A DNA stretch of 42,332 nt from Bacteroidetes bacterium MedPE-SWsnd-G2 (GCA_001874335.1 MPDE01000012.1:89263-131594); one strand, 5' to 3'; counted from the first letter of the stretch, positions 24,476-33,692 are shown. Program-made: numbers and translations. The notes: generated by a model not told the origin, from the sequence alone.

Positions 24476-25515
24476 TCAAAGCTGTTCCAGCCTTTGGCTA
24501 TTATCGGAATGCTTGTTTCTGCTCTGGTTATTAAGTGTTTTCCTTTGCTCTCTTCAGTGACAAACCCAATTACTGTTAGGTTAGGATTTCCTTTAATCTT
24601 AGGAAAATCTTCTTGTGAAATAGTCATAAGAAGCTCATAATCCTCACCACCATTTAAGGCGATGGTAGTACTGTCAATGTCAAATTCTTCACAGGTTGAA
24701 ATCACTTGAGGATCTAAAGGTAATTTGTTTTCATAAAGCTCCATTCCTACTTTACTATGCTTACAAAGGTGTAATATTTCAGAAGATAAGCCATCGCTTA
24801 TATCTATCATAGAAGTAGGTTTAACTTCCAAATCTTTTAAGAGCTTTACAATGTCTTTTCTTGCTTCGGGTTTTAATTGTCGCTCAATAATATAGGTGTA
24901 AGCATCTAAATCAGGTTGGTTTTTAGGGTTTACTTTAAATACTTCTTTTTCGCGTTCAAGGACTTGAAGTCCCATGTATGCTGCACCTAAATCGCCAGTA
25001 ACTACAAGTAAATCGTTAGGCTTTGCTCCAGAGCGATACACCAAGTCGCTTTCGTTTGCTACACCAATTGCCGTTACCGAAATAATTAAACCAGTTGTTG
25101 ACGATGTTGTGTCCCCGCCAATGATATCAATATCATAAAATTTAGCTGCAGTTTCAATTCCTGCATAAAGCTCTTCTAAAGCTTCAAGAGGGAACCTATT
25201 AGATACCGCAATTGATACCGTTACTTGAGTAGCAGTGGCATTCATGGCGTAAACATCAGATAGGTTTACCATTATCGCCTTGTATCCTAAGTGTTTTAAT
25301 GGCGCGTAGCTTAGATCAAAATGAACCTGTTCTACAAGCATGTCTGTAGTAACAACAACTTTTTGATCTTTAAAATCTAATACAGCAGAGTCATCTCCAA
25401 TGCCTTTAATTGTTGACGATTGCTTAATTTCAAAGTGCTTTGTAAGGTGGTCTATAAGTCCAAATTCTCCTAATTCTGTAAGCGGAGTTTTGGCCTGATT
25501 TTTATCTTCTATCAT
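24472..25515 (-). CDS. thiL: Thiamine-monophosphate kinase
   Basis: The 347-residue enzyme phosphorylates thiamine monophosphate to thiamine diphosphate, the active cofactor. Motifs include 'GIGDDSAVLD' near residue 41, 'TTDMLVEQVHFD' (57-68), 'DIIGGDTTSS' and, near the end, 'ALNGGEDYELLMTI', all typical of ThiL in the PurM/AIR synthetase superfamily. No other thiamine genes are near and no TPP riboswitch was seen upstream. The stop codon overlaps the convergent zinc-ribbon gene by 3 bases. Confidence 0.95.
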   Translation of the reverse strand: MIEDKNQAKTPLTELGEFGLIDHLTKHFEIKQSSTIKGIGDDSAVLDFKDQKVVVTTDMLVEQVHFDLSYAPLKHLGYKAIMVNLSDVYAMNATATQVTVSIAVSNRFPLEALEELYAGIETAAKFYDIDIIGGDTTSSTTGLIISVTAIGVANESDLVYRSGAKPNDLLVVTGDLGAAYMGLQVLEREKEVFKVNPKNQPDLDAYTYIIERQLKPEARKDIVKLLKDLEVKPTSMIDISDGLSSEILHLCKHSKVGMELYENKLPLDPQVISTCEEFDIDSTTIALNGGEDYELLMTISQEDFPKIKGNPNLTVIGFVTEESKGKHLITRAETSIPIIAKGWNSFD

Positions 25516-25519
25516 GCTG

Positions 25520-25551
25520 CAAATTTAACCATTACTTCAACACCAAACCAA
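25520..25551 (-). promoter_or_regulatory. Promoter of thiL, predicting a leaderless mRNA
   Basis: On the minus strand, TAAATTTG at 25527-25520 matches TAnnTTTG and ends only 4 bases before the thiL ATG; a TTG at 25551-25549 lies 21 bases further upstream. Transcription would start within about 4 bases of the start codon. Confidence 0.55.
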
Positions 25552-25628
25552 TCAAAATTTAATTATAGAAAAAACCGATTCAACTATCAATAAAACCAAT
25601 ACTATCATTTGGTAATATAATGTTAGGT

Positions 25629-25662
25629 TTTGTTTAAAAAAGCTACTTATATTGTATATTTG
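25629..25662 (+). promoter_or_regulatory. Promoter of the suf operon (TTTG, 22 bases, TATATTTG)
   Basis: TTTG at 25629-25632 and TATATTTG at 25655-25662 match the Bacteroidota consensus, with a spacer about 3 bases longer than usual. The start codon of the first suf gene is 30 bases downstream. No IscR-type or other operator was recognised. Confidence 0.68.
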
Positions 25663-25692
25663 CAGTCTATTTAGAAGTAATCTATATAACTT

Positions 25693-26022
25693 ATGATTAA
25701 AGTATCAGATACAGCCAAGAAGAAGGTTGTAGAATTAATGAATGACGACGGCTTCAATGCTGACATAGATTTTGTGCGTGTTGGTGTTAAAAGTGGAGGT
25801 TGTTCTGGGCTTTCCTATGATCTAAAGTTTGATAAAGAACAACAAGAAGAAGATAAAGTTTTTGAAGATAATGGGGTTAAAATTATTATTGACAAAAAAA
25901 GTTTTTTATATCTCATCGGTACGACTTTAGAGTATTCGGGTGGACTTAACGGAACTGGCTTTGTGTTTAATAACCCTAATGCAAACCGAACTTGTGGTTG
26001 CGGTGAAAGTTTTTCTTTATAA
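25693..26022 (+). CDS. sufA: A-type iron-sulfur carrier protein (HesB/IscA family)
   Basis: The 109-residue protein has the three cysteines that define A-type carriers: C37 ('KSGGCSGLSYDL'), C101 and C103 ('RTCGCGESF'). These proteins receive a cluster from the SufBCD scaffold and pass it to target enzymes. It opens the suf operon, 10 bases before sufB. The name sufA rests on position; the family alone would also allow iscA or erpA. Confidence 0.94.
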   Translation: MIKVSDTAKKKVVELMNDDGFNADIDFVRVGVKSGGCSGLSYDLKFDKEQQEEDKVFEDNGVKIIIDKKSFLYLIGTTLEYSGGLNGTGFVFNNPNANRTCGCGESFSL

Positions 26023-26032
26023 TTAAAAACGA

Positions 26033-27481
26033 ATGAGTAAATATACCGAAGACGATTTAAGAGAAGAGCTTAAAAGCAAGGAGTATGAATATGGATTTTA
26101 TACCGATATAGAATCTGAAACATTTCCTGTTGGATTAAGCGAAGAAATAGTTGTGGCAATTTCAAGGAAAAAGGAAGAACCACAATGGATGACAGATTGG
26201 CGATTAGAAGCGTTTAGAATCTGGAAAGAAATGGAAGAGCCAGAATGGGCGAATGTGAATTATGAAAAGCCAGATTTTCAAGCTATTTCATATTACTCAG
26301 CACCAAACAGCAAACCCAAATATGAGAGTTTAGACGAAGTAGATCCTGAGTTATTGGCTACCTTCGAAAAATTAGGGATTTCTCTTGACGAGCAAAAAAA
26401 GTTAAGTGGAGTAGCGATGGATGTTGTAGTAGATTCTGTTTCTGTAGCAACTACCTTCAAAAAAACCTTAGCTGAAAAAGGAATTATTTTCTGTTCAATA
26501 AGCGAAGCAATTCAAGAACATCCAGAATTAGTTAGAAAATATCTTGGTACAATTGTGCCACAAAAAGATAACTTCTACGCCGCTTTAAATAGTGCCGTGT
26601 TTAGTGATGGTTCTTTTTGTTATATACCAAAAGGTGTAAGATGCCCAATGGAACTTTCTACATATTTTAGAATTAACCAAGCTGGTACAGGACAATTTGA
26701 ACGCACATTGGTTATTGCTGACGAAAGTAGTTATGTGAGTTACCTAGAAGGTTGCACTGCGCCAAGCCGAGATGAAAACCAATTGCATGCCGCTGTTGTA
26801 GAATTGATAGCATTAGATAATGCCGAGATAAAATACTCTACAGTACAAAACTGGTATCCAGGAAATGCTGAAGGTAAAGGTGGAGTTTTCAATTTTGTAA
26901 CTAAAAGAGGGCTTTGTGAAGACAATGCTAAAATCTCTTGGACTCAGGTTGAAACAGGTTCTGCTGTAACTTGGAAATACCCAAGTTGTGTATTAAAAGG
27001 AGATAACTCGGTAGGAGAATTTTATTCTATTGCAGTTACCAACAATTATCAGCAAGCAGATACAGGAACTAAAATGATTCACTTAGGAAAAAACACTAAG
27101 TCAACTATTATAAGTAAAGGTATTTCTGCAGGGAAATCTCAAAATAGTTATAGAGGATTAGTTCAAGTCAATTCTAGAGCAGAAAACGCGCGTAATTTTT
27201 CACAATGTGATAGTTTGTTAATGGGTAATGAATGTGGTGCGCATACTTTTCCATACATAGAAACTAAGAATAAGAGTGCGCAAATAGAGCATGAGGCTAC
27301 AACAAGTAAAATTGGTGAAGACCAAATATTTTATTGTAACCAAAGGGGTATAGATACCGAGAAAGCCATTGCATTAATTGTAAATGGGTTTAGTAAAGAG
27401 GTATTAAACAAGCTGCCTATGGAGTTTGCTGTAGAAGCTCAAAAATTATTAGAGATTAGCCTTGAAGGCTCAGTAGGATAA
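26033..27481 (+). CDS. sufB: Fe-S cluster scaffold protein SufB
   Basis: The 482-residue protein is SufB of the SufBC2D scaffold on which clusters are built in the cytosol. The beta-helix core includes '[20 protein letters not shown]', 'SYLEGCTAP', '[15 protein letters not shown]', 'YRGLVQVN' and '[12 protein letters not shown]'; the C-terminal part has '[19 protein letters not shown]'. Length and motifs match SufB throughout. It lies 10 bases after sufA. Confidence 0.98.
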   Translation: MSKYTEDDLREELKSKEYEYGFYTDIESETFPVGLSEEIVVAISRKKEEPQWMTDWRLEAFRIWKEMEEPEWANVNYEKPDFQAISYYSAPNSKPKYESLDEVDPELLATFEKLGISLDEQKKLSGVAMDVVVDSVSVATTFKKTLAEKGIIFCSISEAIQEHPELVRKYLGTIVPQKDNFYAALNSAVFSDGSFCYIPKGVRCPMELSTYFRINQAGTGQFERTLVIADESSYVSYLEGCTAPSRDENQLHAAVVELIALDNAEIKYSTVQNWYPGNAEGKGGVFNFVTKRGLCEDNAKISWTQVETGSAVTWKYPSCVLKGDNSVGEFYSIAVTNNYQQADTGTKMIHLGKNTKSTIISKGISAGKSQNSYRGLVQVNSRAENARNFSQCDSLLMGNECGAHTFPYIETKNKSAQIEHEATTSKIGEDQIFYCNQRGIDTEKAIALIVNGFSKEVLNKLPMEFAVEAQKLLEISLEGSVG

Positions 27482-27511
27482 AAGGATTAACCAAAAACAA
27501 TTATTATAAAT

Positions 27512-27931
27512 ATGAAAAAGACATTATTTTTTTTAGGATTATTCTCTGTTTTAGTAAGCTGTAAAAATGACGCAAAACCTCAAGTTGAGGAAACTGCTAA
27601 AAAGGCTGAAACAACAGAACGTACTGCAAAACAAAGTGATGGTTTGATTATGATGAATGGTAATTTTATTTACTATGATGGTGCTGCGGTATTGCAAACG
27701 CCAAATGATATGTACTTGGTTATTAATGATGAAAAAATGCTCGAGTTAAACGAGCAGGTAAAAGCGTATAAAAAGTTAGATACGGATATGGTTCCGGTAA
27801 CAATTAGAGGAAAAGTTACCCCAAAACCAGAAAATGAAGAAGGTTGGGCTTTCCGCGTAGCAATTAAAGAAATTGTGAGCATTAAGGCGCCTTCTCCAGA
27901 AGATAATGATGTTATAAAATTAGGAAACTAA
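27512..27931 (+). CDS. Predicted lipoprotein encoded between sufB and sufC
   Basis: The 139-residue protein has a lipoprotein signal with lipobox LVSC (lipidated C17) followed by Asp/Lys-rich linker residues. The remaining about 95 residues ('GLIMMNGNFIYYDGAAVLQT', 'VPVTIRGKVTPKP') are predicted to form a small beta-rich domain, perhaps of OB or NlpE-like type. I do not recognise the family. It lies 30 bases after sufB and 5 bases before sufC, so it is certainly in the operon, although Fe-S assembly occurs in the cytosol and a lipoprotein acts in the envelope. Its role is unknown. Confidence 0.86.
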   Translation: MKKTLFFLGLFSVLVSCKNDAKPQVEETAKKAETTERTAKQSDGLIMMNGNFIYYDGAAVLQTPNDMYLVINDEKMLELNEQVKAYKKLDTDMVPVTIRGKVTPKPENEEGWAFRVAIKEIVSIKAPSPEDNDVIKLGN

Positions 27932-27936
27932 GACTT

Positions 27937-28689
27937 ATGTTAAAGATAAATGATTTACACGCAAGTGTAGAAGACAAAGCAATTTTAAGAGGTATTAATT
28001 TAGAAATTAAACCTGGAGAGGTTCATGCCATTATGGGACCAAACGGTTCTGGTAAAAGTACGTTGTCTTCTGTGATAGCAGGAAAGGAAGAATACGAAGT
28101 AACTAAAGGTTGTATCGAGTTTGAAGGTGAAGATATTGGAGAATTAGCAGCTGAAGAACGTGCTCATAAAGGTGTGTTTTTGTCATTTCAATACCCGGTA
28201 GAAATTCCTGGAGTGTCTGTAACAAACTTCATGAAAACTGCAATAAACGAATCTCGTAAAGCACAAGGTTTAGAAGATATGCCTGCTAACGAAATGCTTA
28301 AGCTAATTCGTCAAAAAGCTGAAATGCTTGAAATAGACCGTAAATTTCTATCACGTTCTTTAAATCAAGGCTTTTCTGGTGGAGAGAAGAAAAGAAATGA
28401 AATTTTTCAAATGGCAATGCTTGAGCCTAAACTTGCAATTTTAGATGAAACCGATTCAGGGTTAGATATCGATGCACTTAGAATTGTGGCAAATGGTGTG
28501 AATAAATTAAAAAGTGAAGACAATGCTGTGTTAGTGATTACACACTACCAAAGATTGTTAGATCATATTGTGCCTGATTATGTACACGTATTATACAATG
28601 GTCGTATAGTAAAATCAGGAACTAAAGAGTTAGCTCACGAGCTAGAAGAAAAAGGATACGACTGGATTAAGGAAGAGGTAAACGCTTAA
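27937..28689 (+). CDS. sufC: Fe-S cluster assembly ATPase SufC
   Basis: The 250-residue ABC-type ATPase drives the shape change of the SufBCD scaffold. Walker A is GPNGSGKST at 34-42, the ABC signature FSGGEKKR lies near 147-154, Walker B is 'LAILDETDSGLD', and the switch histidine is in 'VITHYQRLLDHI'. No membrane partner exists, as expected for a soluble SufC. It is 5 bases after the lipoprotein gene and 12 bases before sufD. Confidence 0.98.
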   Translation: MLKINDLHASVEDKAILRGINLEIKPGEVHAIMGPNGSGKSTLSSVIAGKEEYEVTKGCIEFEGEDIGELAAEERAHKGVFLSFQYPVEIPGVSVTNFMKTAINESRKAQGLEDMPANEMLKLIRQKAEMLEIDRKFLSRSLNQGFSGGEKKRNEIFQMAMLEPKLAILDETDSGLDIDALRIVANGVNKLKSEDNAVLVITHYQRLLDHIVPDYVHVLYNGRIVKSGTKELAHELEEKGYDWIKEEVNA

Positions 28690-28701
28690 GAAATAGTGGG
28701 A

Positions 28702-30015
28702 ATGGATTTAAAAGAAAAATTAGTATCCTCTTTTTTAGCGTTTGAAAACAGAGTAGATTTGGATTCTGAAGTGCATGATATTAGAAGTCAGGCCATAAAG
28801 AATTTTGAAACTTCTGGATTCCCTACTAAAAAAGATGAAGCTTGGAAATACACCTCTCTTAAGGGTGTTTTAAAACATGATTATAGTGTTTTTCCAAAGC
28901 ATGCAGATGCCATAGATTATAAAGATGTTAAAGAGTATTTTATTCATGACATCGAATCATATAAAATCGTTTTTGTCGACGGGAAATATTCTTCTCACCT
29001 TTCAAAAACAACCCATGATGGGATTGACGTTTGTTTGATGTCGGCGGCATTAACAAAAACAAAGTATAAAATTCTTATTGATAATTACTTTAATAAGATT
29101 GCAGAAAAAGATAGCATAACATCGTTAAATACGGCTTTTGCTAGTGAAGGTGCTTTTATACATATTCCGAAAGGGAAAATTGTAGAAAAGCCAATTCAGA
29201 TATTGCATTTTTCTACAGGAAAAGAATCTGCTACAATGTTACAACCACGTAACTTGATTGTTGTAGATGAAAATTCTCATGTGCAAATTATAGAACGTCA
29301 CCAAAGCCTAACAGGAAACCCTGTGCTCACTAATAGTGTGACAGAAATTTTCACGAATAAAAGAGCGATTGTAGATTACTATAAAATTCAAAACGATAGA
29401 CAAGAAGCGTCTTTAATAGATAATACTTTTATCAGTCAGAAAGACCAAAGTATTTGTTCTGTTCATACGTTCTCATTTGGAGGTAAATTGACACGTAACA
29501 ACCTTAATTTTTATCAAAAAGGTGAACGCATAGATTCTATCTTAAAAGGTGTAACTATTATTGGTGGTAAACAACATGTAGACCATAATACATTAGTACA
29601 TCATATCGAGCCTAACTGTGAGAGCCATCAAGATTACAAAGGTATTTTTGATCAATCTGCAACAGGAGTGTTCAATGGTAAAGTAGTCGTGAATAAAGAA
29701 GCTCAAAAGACAAATGCGTTCCAAGCCAATAATAATATTTTGGTAAGTGATAAAGCAACAATTAATACCAAGCCGCAATTAGAGATTTTTGCAGATGATG
29801 TAAAATGTTCTCATGGTTGTACTATTGGTCAAATTGATGAAAGTGCATTGTTCTATATGAGATCTCGTGGTATCCCTGAAAAGGAAGCCAGAGCTTTGTT
29901 GATGTATGCGTTTAGTAATAATGTGTTGGAATCTGTAAAAATTCCACAGATTAAAAACAGAATTAATACGCTGATCGCAGAAAAGCTTGATGTAAATATT
30001 GGATTTGATTTGTAA
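28702..30015 (+). CDS. sufD: Fe-S cluster assembly protein SufD
   Basis: I take the ATG at 28702 (MDLKEKLVSSF) rather than an in-frame GTG at 28696. The 437-residue protein is the SufB paralogue of the scaffold. 'PTKKDEAWKYTSL' near residue 40 is the N-terminal SufD motif, and the C-terminal 'CSHGCTIGQIDESALFYMRS' followed by 'RGIPEKEARALL' is the usual SufD ending. The stop codon directly abuts the sufS start. Confidence 0.97.
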   Translation: MDLKEKLVSSFLAFENRVDLDSEVHDIRSQAIKNFETSGFPTKKDEAWKYTSLKGVLKHDYSVFPKHADAIDYKDVKEYFIHDIESYKIVFVDGKYSSHLSKTTHDGIDVCLMSAALTKTKYKILIDNYFNKIAEKDSITSLNTAFASEGAFIHIPKGKIVEKPIQILHFSTGKESATMLQPRNLIVVDENSHVQIIERHQSLTGNPVLTNSVTEIFTNKRAIVDYYKIQNDRQEASLIDNTFISQKDQSICSVHTFSFGGKLTRNNLNFYQKGERIDSILKGVTIIGGKQHVDHNTLVHHIEPNCESHQDYKGIFDQSATGVFNGKVVVNKEAQKTNAFQANNNILVSDKATINTKPQLEIFADDVKCSHGCTIGQIDESALFYMRSRGIPEKEARALLMYAFSNNVLESVKIPQIKNRINTLIAEKLDVNIGFDL

Positions 30016-31254
30016 ATGAAAACAGCAGCCACTTTAGGACACTTTAATGTAGAGCTTGTTAGGAAAGATTTCCCTATTCTAAATCGAGAAGTTAACGGTA
30101 AACCGTTAGTGTATTTGGATAATGCGGCAACATCACAAACACCTACTCAAGTGATGAATGCTATTGTGGATTACTATTCCAATTATAATGCTAATATCCA
30201 TCGAGGAGTACATTCTTTAAGTCAAGAAGCTACAGATGCATATGAATTGGCGAGACAAAAGATTCAAGCGCATTTTAATGCAAAGCATAGTCATGAAATT
30301 ATCCTAACTTCAGGAACAACTCATGGTATTAACCTAGTGGCAAATGGCTTTACAGAATTGCTGTCTGATCAGGATGAAATACTGGTTTCAGCTCTTGAAC
30401 ACCATAGTAATATTGTCCCTTGGCAAATGTTATGTGAGCGTACTGGTTCAAAATTGAAAGTTATACCAATGACCACAAGTGGCGAATTGGATATGGCTGC
30501 ATTTGATGAATTGCTTTCTTCTAAAACAAAATTGGTTTTTGTAAACCATATTTCTAATGCGCTTGGGACAGTAAATCCTATTGAATATATAATTACAAAA
30601 TCACATGATTTTGGAGCAGCAGTCTTAGTAGATGGTGCTCAATCATGTCCACATATAAAACCTGACCTGGTAAAGTTAGATGTCGATTTCTTTGTTATGT
30701 CTGCTCATAAAGTTTGCGGGCCTACCGGAGTTGGGATCTTGTACGGAAAAGAGGAATGGTTAAACAAATTACCGCCGTATCAAGGCGGAGGTGAAATGAT
30801 TGCTGAGGTTACTTTTGAAAAAACAACCTATGCAGGCTTACCTCATAAATTTGAAGCAGGAACGCCTAATATTTGTGGCGGAATTGCGTTTGGAGCAGCT
30901 TTAGATTACATGAATAATTTGGGCTTTGAAACCATTAATGCATATGAGCAAAGTCTATTGAACTATGCTACCGAAGAGTTATCTAAAATCGACGGACTTG
31001 TAATTTATGGAACCTCAGAGCATAAGGCTCCAGTAATTTCATTTAATATTGAAGGTATTCATCCCTATGATATTGGCACATTACTTGATAAAATGGGTAT
31101 AGCCGTGCGTACTGGCCATCATTGTGCTCAACCAATAATGAGCTTTTTCGATATTGCAGGGACCGTTAGGGCATCATTTGCATTTTATAATACAAAACAA
31201 GAAGTAGATGTTTTAGTTTCTGGAGTAAAGAAGGCTAAAATGATGCTATCTTAA
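30016..31254 (+). CDS. sufS: Cysteine desulfurase SufS
   Basis: The 412-residue group II cysteine desulfurase takes sulfur from cysteine for cluster building. PLP is bound by K232 ('VMSAHKVCGPTG'); the persulfide-forming cysteine is C370 ('RTGHHCAQP'). 'GTTHGINLVA' and 'DGAQSCPHI' are also present. The short active-site loop fits the SufS type, which needs SufE to accept sulfur, and sufE lies downstream in the same operon. The ATG begins immediately after the sufD stop. Confidence 0.97.
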   Translation: MKTAATLGHFNVELVRKDFPILNREVNGKPLVYLDNAATSQTPTQVMNAIVDYYSNYNANIHRGVHSLSQEATDAYELARQKIQAHFNAKHSHEIILTSGTTHGINLVANGFTELLSDQDEILVSALEHHSNIVPWQMLCERTGSKLKVIPMTTSGELDMAAFDELLSSKTKLVFVNHISNALGTVNPIEYIITKSHDFGAAVLVDGAQSCPHIKPDLVKLDVDFFVMSAHKVCGPTGVGILYGKEEWLNKLPPYQGGGEMIAEVTFEKTTYAGLPHKFEAGTPNICGGIAFGAALDYMNNLGFETINAYEQSLLNYATEELSKIDGLVIYGTSEHKAPVISFNIEGIHPYDIGTLLDKMGIAVRTGHHCAQPIMSFFDIAGTVRASFAFYNTKQEVDVLVSGVKKAKMMLS

Positions 31255-31292
31255 AACATAATTTAACAACCTAATAATTAATATTATCACCT

Positions 31293-31955
31293 ATGAAAAT
31301 CAAATTTTTATTAATCGTATTTAGTTTAGCATTTATGACGTCATGTGAAAAAGACGTGGTAAAAACCATGTATGTTGGTGAGGATTTGGTGCATTGTGAT
31401 GGTGTTGGCCATGCCGAATGTATGCAGGTGAAGTTTGATAAACAAGATGTTTGGACAAATTTTTATGGCTCAATAGAAGGTTTTACACATCAAAAAGGAC
31501 ATAGTTATAAATTGAAAGTGTCTGAAACCAAAATAGAAAACCCTGCTGCAGATGCAAGCGATTTAAAATACACACTTATTGAAATAGTAGAAGATAACGC
31601 TTCAAAAGTTGCTAATTTTAAAATTGGAGAAGGCTCGTGGCAAATGGTTGATTTGGCAGGAATGCAAGAGTTTGAAAGAAAGCCTTTTATTACTGTTACA
31701 CCTGATGAGAATAGAATCCATGGTAGTACAAGTTGTAATAAATTTAATGGGTTTTTGTCTTTAGAACACGGCGCATTTAAAACTAAAGACTTAGCAGTTA
31801 CAAAAATGGCTTGCCCAGATTTAACGGTTGAAGATTTATTTTTAAAAACACTAAATAAAGTAGCTGCTTATAAAATTGAAGGCGATTACCTAATGTTAAT
31901 GTCTGATTCTAATGAGGTTTTAATGATGTTTGACCATTTAGGTCAACGCGAATAA
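31293..31955 (+). CDS. META-domain lipoprotein with DUF4377-like N-terminal part
   Basis: The 220-residue protein has a lipoprotein signal with lipidated C18 (MTSC). Residues 25-100 ('MYVGEDLVHCDGVGHAECMQ', 'VWTNFYGSIEGFTHQKGHSY') look like DUF4377, and residues about 108-215 are a META domain like heat-shock protein HslJ ('GSTSCNKFNGFL', 'VTKMACPD'). Such pairs occur in envelope lipoproteins of Bacteroidota and Gammaproteobacteria with unclear function. The gene is inside the suf operon, 38 bases after sufS and 10 bases before the next gene. Confidence 0.88.
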   Translation: MKIKFLLIVFSLAFMTSCEKDVVKTMYVGEDLVHCDGVGHAECMQVKFDKQDVWTNFYGSIEGFTHQKGHSYKLKVSETKIENPAADASDLKYTLIEIVEDNASKVANFKIGEGSWQMVDLAGMQEFERKPFITVTPDENRIHGSTSCNKFNGFLSLEHGAFKTKDLAVTKMACPDLTVEDLFLKTLNKVAAYKIEGDYLMLMSDSNEVLMMFDHLGQRE

Positions 31956-31965
31956 ACGCAAATAA

Positions 31966-32412
31966 ATGAAAGCAGTTTTTCTTTTTAGTACGCTATTTGT
32001 TTTGGCCTTTAATTGTGGCTCAAGTCAGAATATGAAGGAAAAACAACAAGATGTGGTGTTTGTTTATGAAGTAAGTAGCAGAGGCTTTTTTCAACAAACG
32101 AGCATTTCAAAGGAGACTTTGGTTTTTTCTGAAGATAGAACCACTAAACAAGGAGAATCATATAAGGTGTCTGAGGAAGATTGGAACATGCTTTTAGGTT
32201 TACTTAATAATGTTGAAGTTTCAGAGTTTAAAAATTTGACATCACCAACCAATTATAGAGCAATAGATGGAGCCGCTATAGCAACATTTAGGGTTAAAAT
32301 AAATGATGAAGTCTATCAAACGCCCATGTTTGATAACGGTTATCCGCCTGTTGAAATTAAAAACCTTGTTGAAAAGGTTGTGAAAATGGGGGCGATTGTA
32401 GTGAAGTCATGA
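31966..32412 (+). CDS. Small predicted lipoprotein in the suf operon
   Basis: The 148-residue protein starts with a lipoprotein-type signal and a possible lipobox 'AFNC' (C17), with Asn before Cys, which is less usual than Gly or Ser. The remaining 130 residues are beta-rich ('VVFVYEVSSRGFFQQTSISK', 'IATFRVKINDEVYQTPMFDN') and match no family I know. It is 10 bases after the META lipoprotein and 16 bases before sufE. Confidence 0.82.
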   Translation: MKAVFLFSTLFVLAFNCGSSQNMKEKQQDVVFVYEVSSRGFFQQTSISKETLVFSEDRTTKQGESYKVSEEDWNMLLGLLNNVEVSEFKNLTSPTNYRAIDGAAIATFRVKINDEVYQTPMFDNGYPPVEIKNLVEKVVKMGAIVVKS

Positions 32413-32428
32413 GATAAAATTTGCAGTA

Positions 32429-32851
32429 ATGAGTATAAAGGAAATACAGGAAGAGATTATTGATGAATTCTCAATGTTTGATGATTGGGAAGAACGTTAT
32501 CAATATATGATAGATTTGGGGAAATCTTTACCGCTAATAAAGGAAGAATTTAAGGTGGATGAAAACCTTATAAAAGGCTGTCAGAGCAAAGTTTGGGTTC
32601 ATGCCGATTTAGAGGGGGATGCAATCGCATTTACAGCGGATAGTGATGCCATAATAACAAAAGGTATTATTGCAATTCTATTAAGGGTCTTTACCAATCA
32701 AAAGCCTCAAGATATTATAGATGCTGACACCAATTTTATTGATGAAATTGGTTTGAAGGAACACTTATCACCAACGCGAGCAAATGGTCTTGTGAGCATG
32801 ATTAAACAGTTAAAATTATATGCTATAGCATATCAAACACAATTAAATTAA
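32429..32851 (+). CDS. sufE: Sulfur acceptor protein SufE
   Basis: The 140-residue protein accepts persulfide from SufS and delivers it to SufB. The acceptor cysteine is C51 in 'LIKGCQSKVWV', and 'MFDDWEERYQYMIDLGKSLP' is the typical SufE N terminus. It is one base ahead of the DUF59 gene, so the two are translationally close. Confidence 0.96.
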   Translation: MSIKEIQEEIIDEFSMFDDWEERYQYMIDLGKSLPLIKEEFKVDENLIKGCQSKVWVHADLEGDAIAFTADSDAIITKGIIAILLRVFTNQKPQDIIDADTNFIDEIGLKEHLSPTRANGLVSMIKQLKLYAIAYQTQLN

Positions 32852-32852
32852 A

Positions 32853-33179
32853 ATGAGCGATTCAGTAATAGATACAAATGCATTAGGAGAAAAAATTGTT
32901 GGTGTTTTAAAAACTATTTTTGATCCTGAAATCCCAGTGGATATATATGAGTTAGGTCTAATTTATGACGTATTCGTAAATGAAGATTTAGAGGTTAAAA
33001 TATTGATGACCCTAACAACACCTAACTGTCCTGTGGCAGAAACTTTGCCATTAGAAGTTGAGGAAAAGGTGAAGTCGTTAAACGAAGTTAAGGATGCTGA
33101 GGTTGAAATTACTTTTGACCCACCATGGACACAGGATTTAATGAGTGAAGAGGCTAAATTAGAATTAGGAATGCTATAG
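32853..33179 (+). CDS. DUF59/MIP18-family SUF system protein (SufT-like)
   Basis: The 108-residue protein is a MIP18/DUF59 domain: 'LKTIFDPEIPVDIYELGLIY' at 19-38, then 'MTLTTPNCPVAETLP' with conserved C59, and 'EITFDPPWTQDLMSEEAKLE'. Related proteins (SufT, eukaryotic CIA2) help insert clusters into target proteins. It lies between sufE and the DUF2480 gene, with gaps of 1 and 3 bases. Confidence 0.93.
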   Translation: MSDSVIDTNALGEKIVGVLKTIFDPEIPVDIYELGLIYDVFVNEDLEVKILMTLTTPNCPVAETLPLEVEEKVKSLNEVKDAEVEITFDPPWTQDLMSEEAKLELGML

Positions 33180-33182
33180 CTT

Positions 33183-33692
33183 ATGGCAGACGAAATTGTA
33201 AATAGGGTTGCAAATAGTGTGCTTGAGGTGATTGATTTAGAAGATCTTTATCCTTCAGGGGAACGTGTAGTTTTTGATATTTCTAAATGGCTTTATGAAG
33301 GTTTCGTATTGCGTGAAAAAGAATTTAGATTACACGTTGCTAATTGCGATTGGTCTAAATTTCAGGATGCCTATATTGCTTTAACATGCAGCACCGATGC
33401 TATTGTTCCCGCATGGGCTTATATGTTGGTGTCTTTGCAGTTAGAGCCTTTTGCTAAACAAACCGTAGTGGGCAGTTTGGAACAATTAGAATCTAGTATA
33501 TTTCAAAATCAGTTGACTGAATTTGATGTGAAGCCATTTCAAGATAAACCAGTGATTATTAAAGGATGTTCTAACAAGCCAGTACCTTTAAACGCTTACA
33601 TTTTTTTAGCTCAAAAATTGAGATCAGTGGCCAAATCTATAATGTATGGAGAGGCATGTTCTTCTGTACCTCTCTACAAGCATAAAAAGTAG
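33183..33692 (+). CDS. DUF2480 family protein
   Basis: The 169-residue soluble protein matches DUF2480, a family found widely in Bacteroidota ('ISKWLYEGFVLREKEFR', 'VPAWAYMLV', 'IIKGCSNKPVPLNAYIFLA'). Cysteines at about 54, 69, 145 and 159 could bind a cluster or metal, but this is conjecture. It is the last gene of the tightly packed suf operon (3-base gap), which points to a role in Fe-S assembly or delivery; none has been established to my knowledge. Confidence 0.9.
   Translation: MADEIVNRVANSVLEVIDLEDLYPSGERVVFDISKWLYEGFVLREKEFRLHVANCDWSKFQDAYIALTCSTDAIVPAWAYMLVSLQLEPFAKQTVVGSLEQLESSIFQNQLTEFDVKPFQDKPVIIKGCSNKPVPLNAYIFLAQKLRSVAKSIMYGEACSSVPLYKHKK

Noticed and set aside
25516-25692. TPP riboswitch near thiL
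   Set aside because: The predicted thiL transcript begins almost at its start codon, leaving no space for a riboswitch, and no THI-box-like sequence was seen on either strand.
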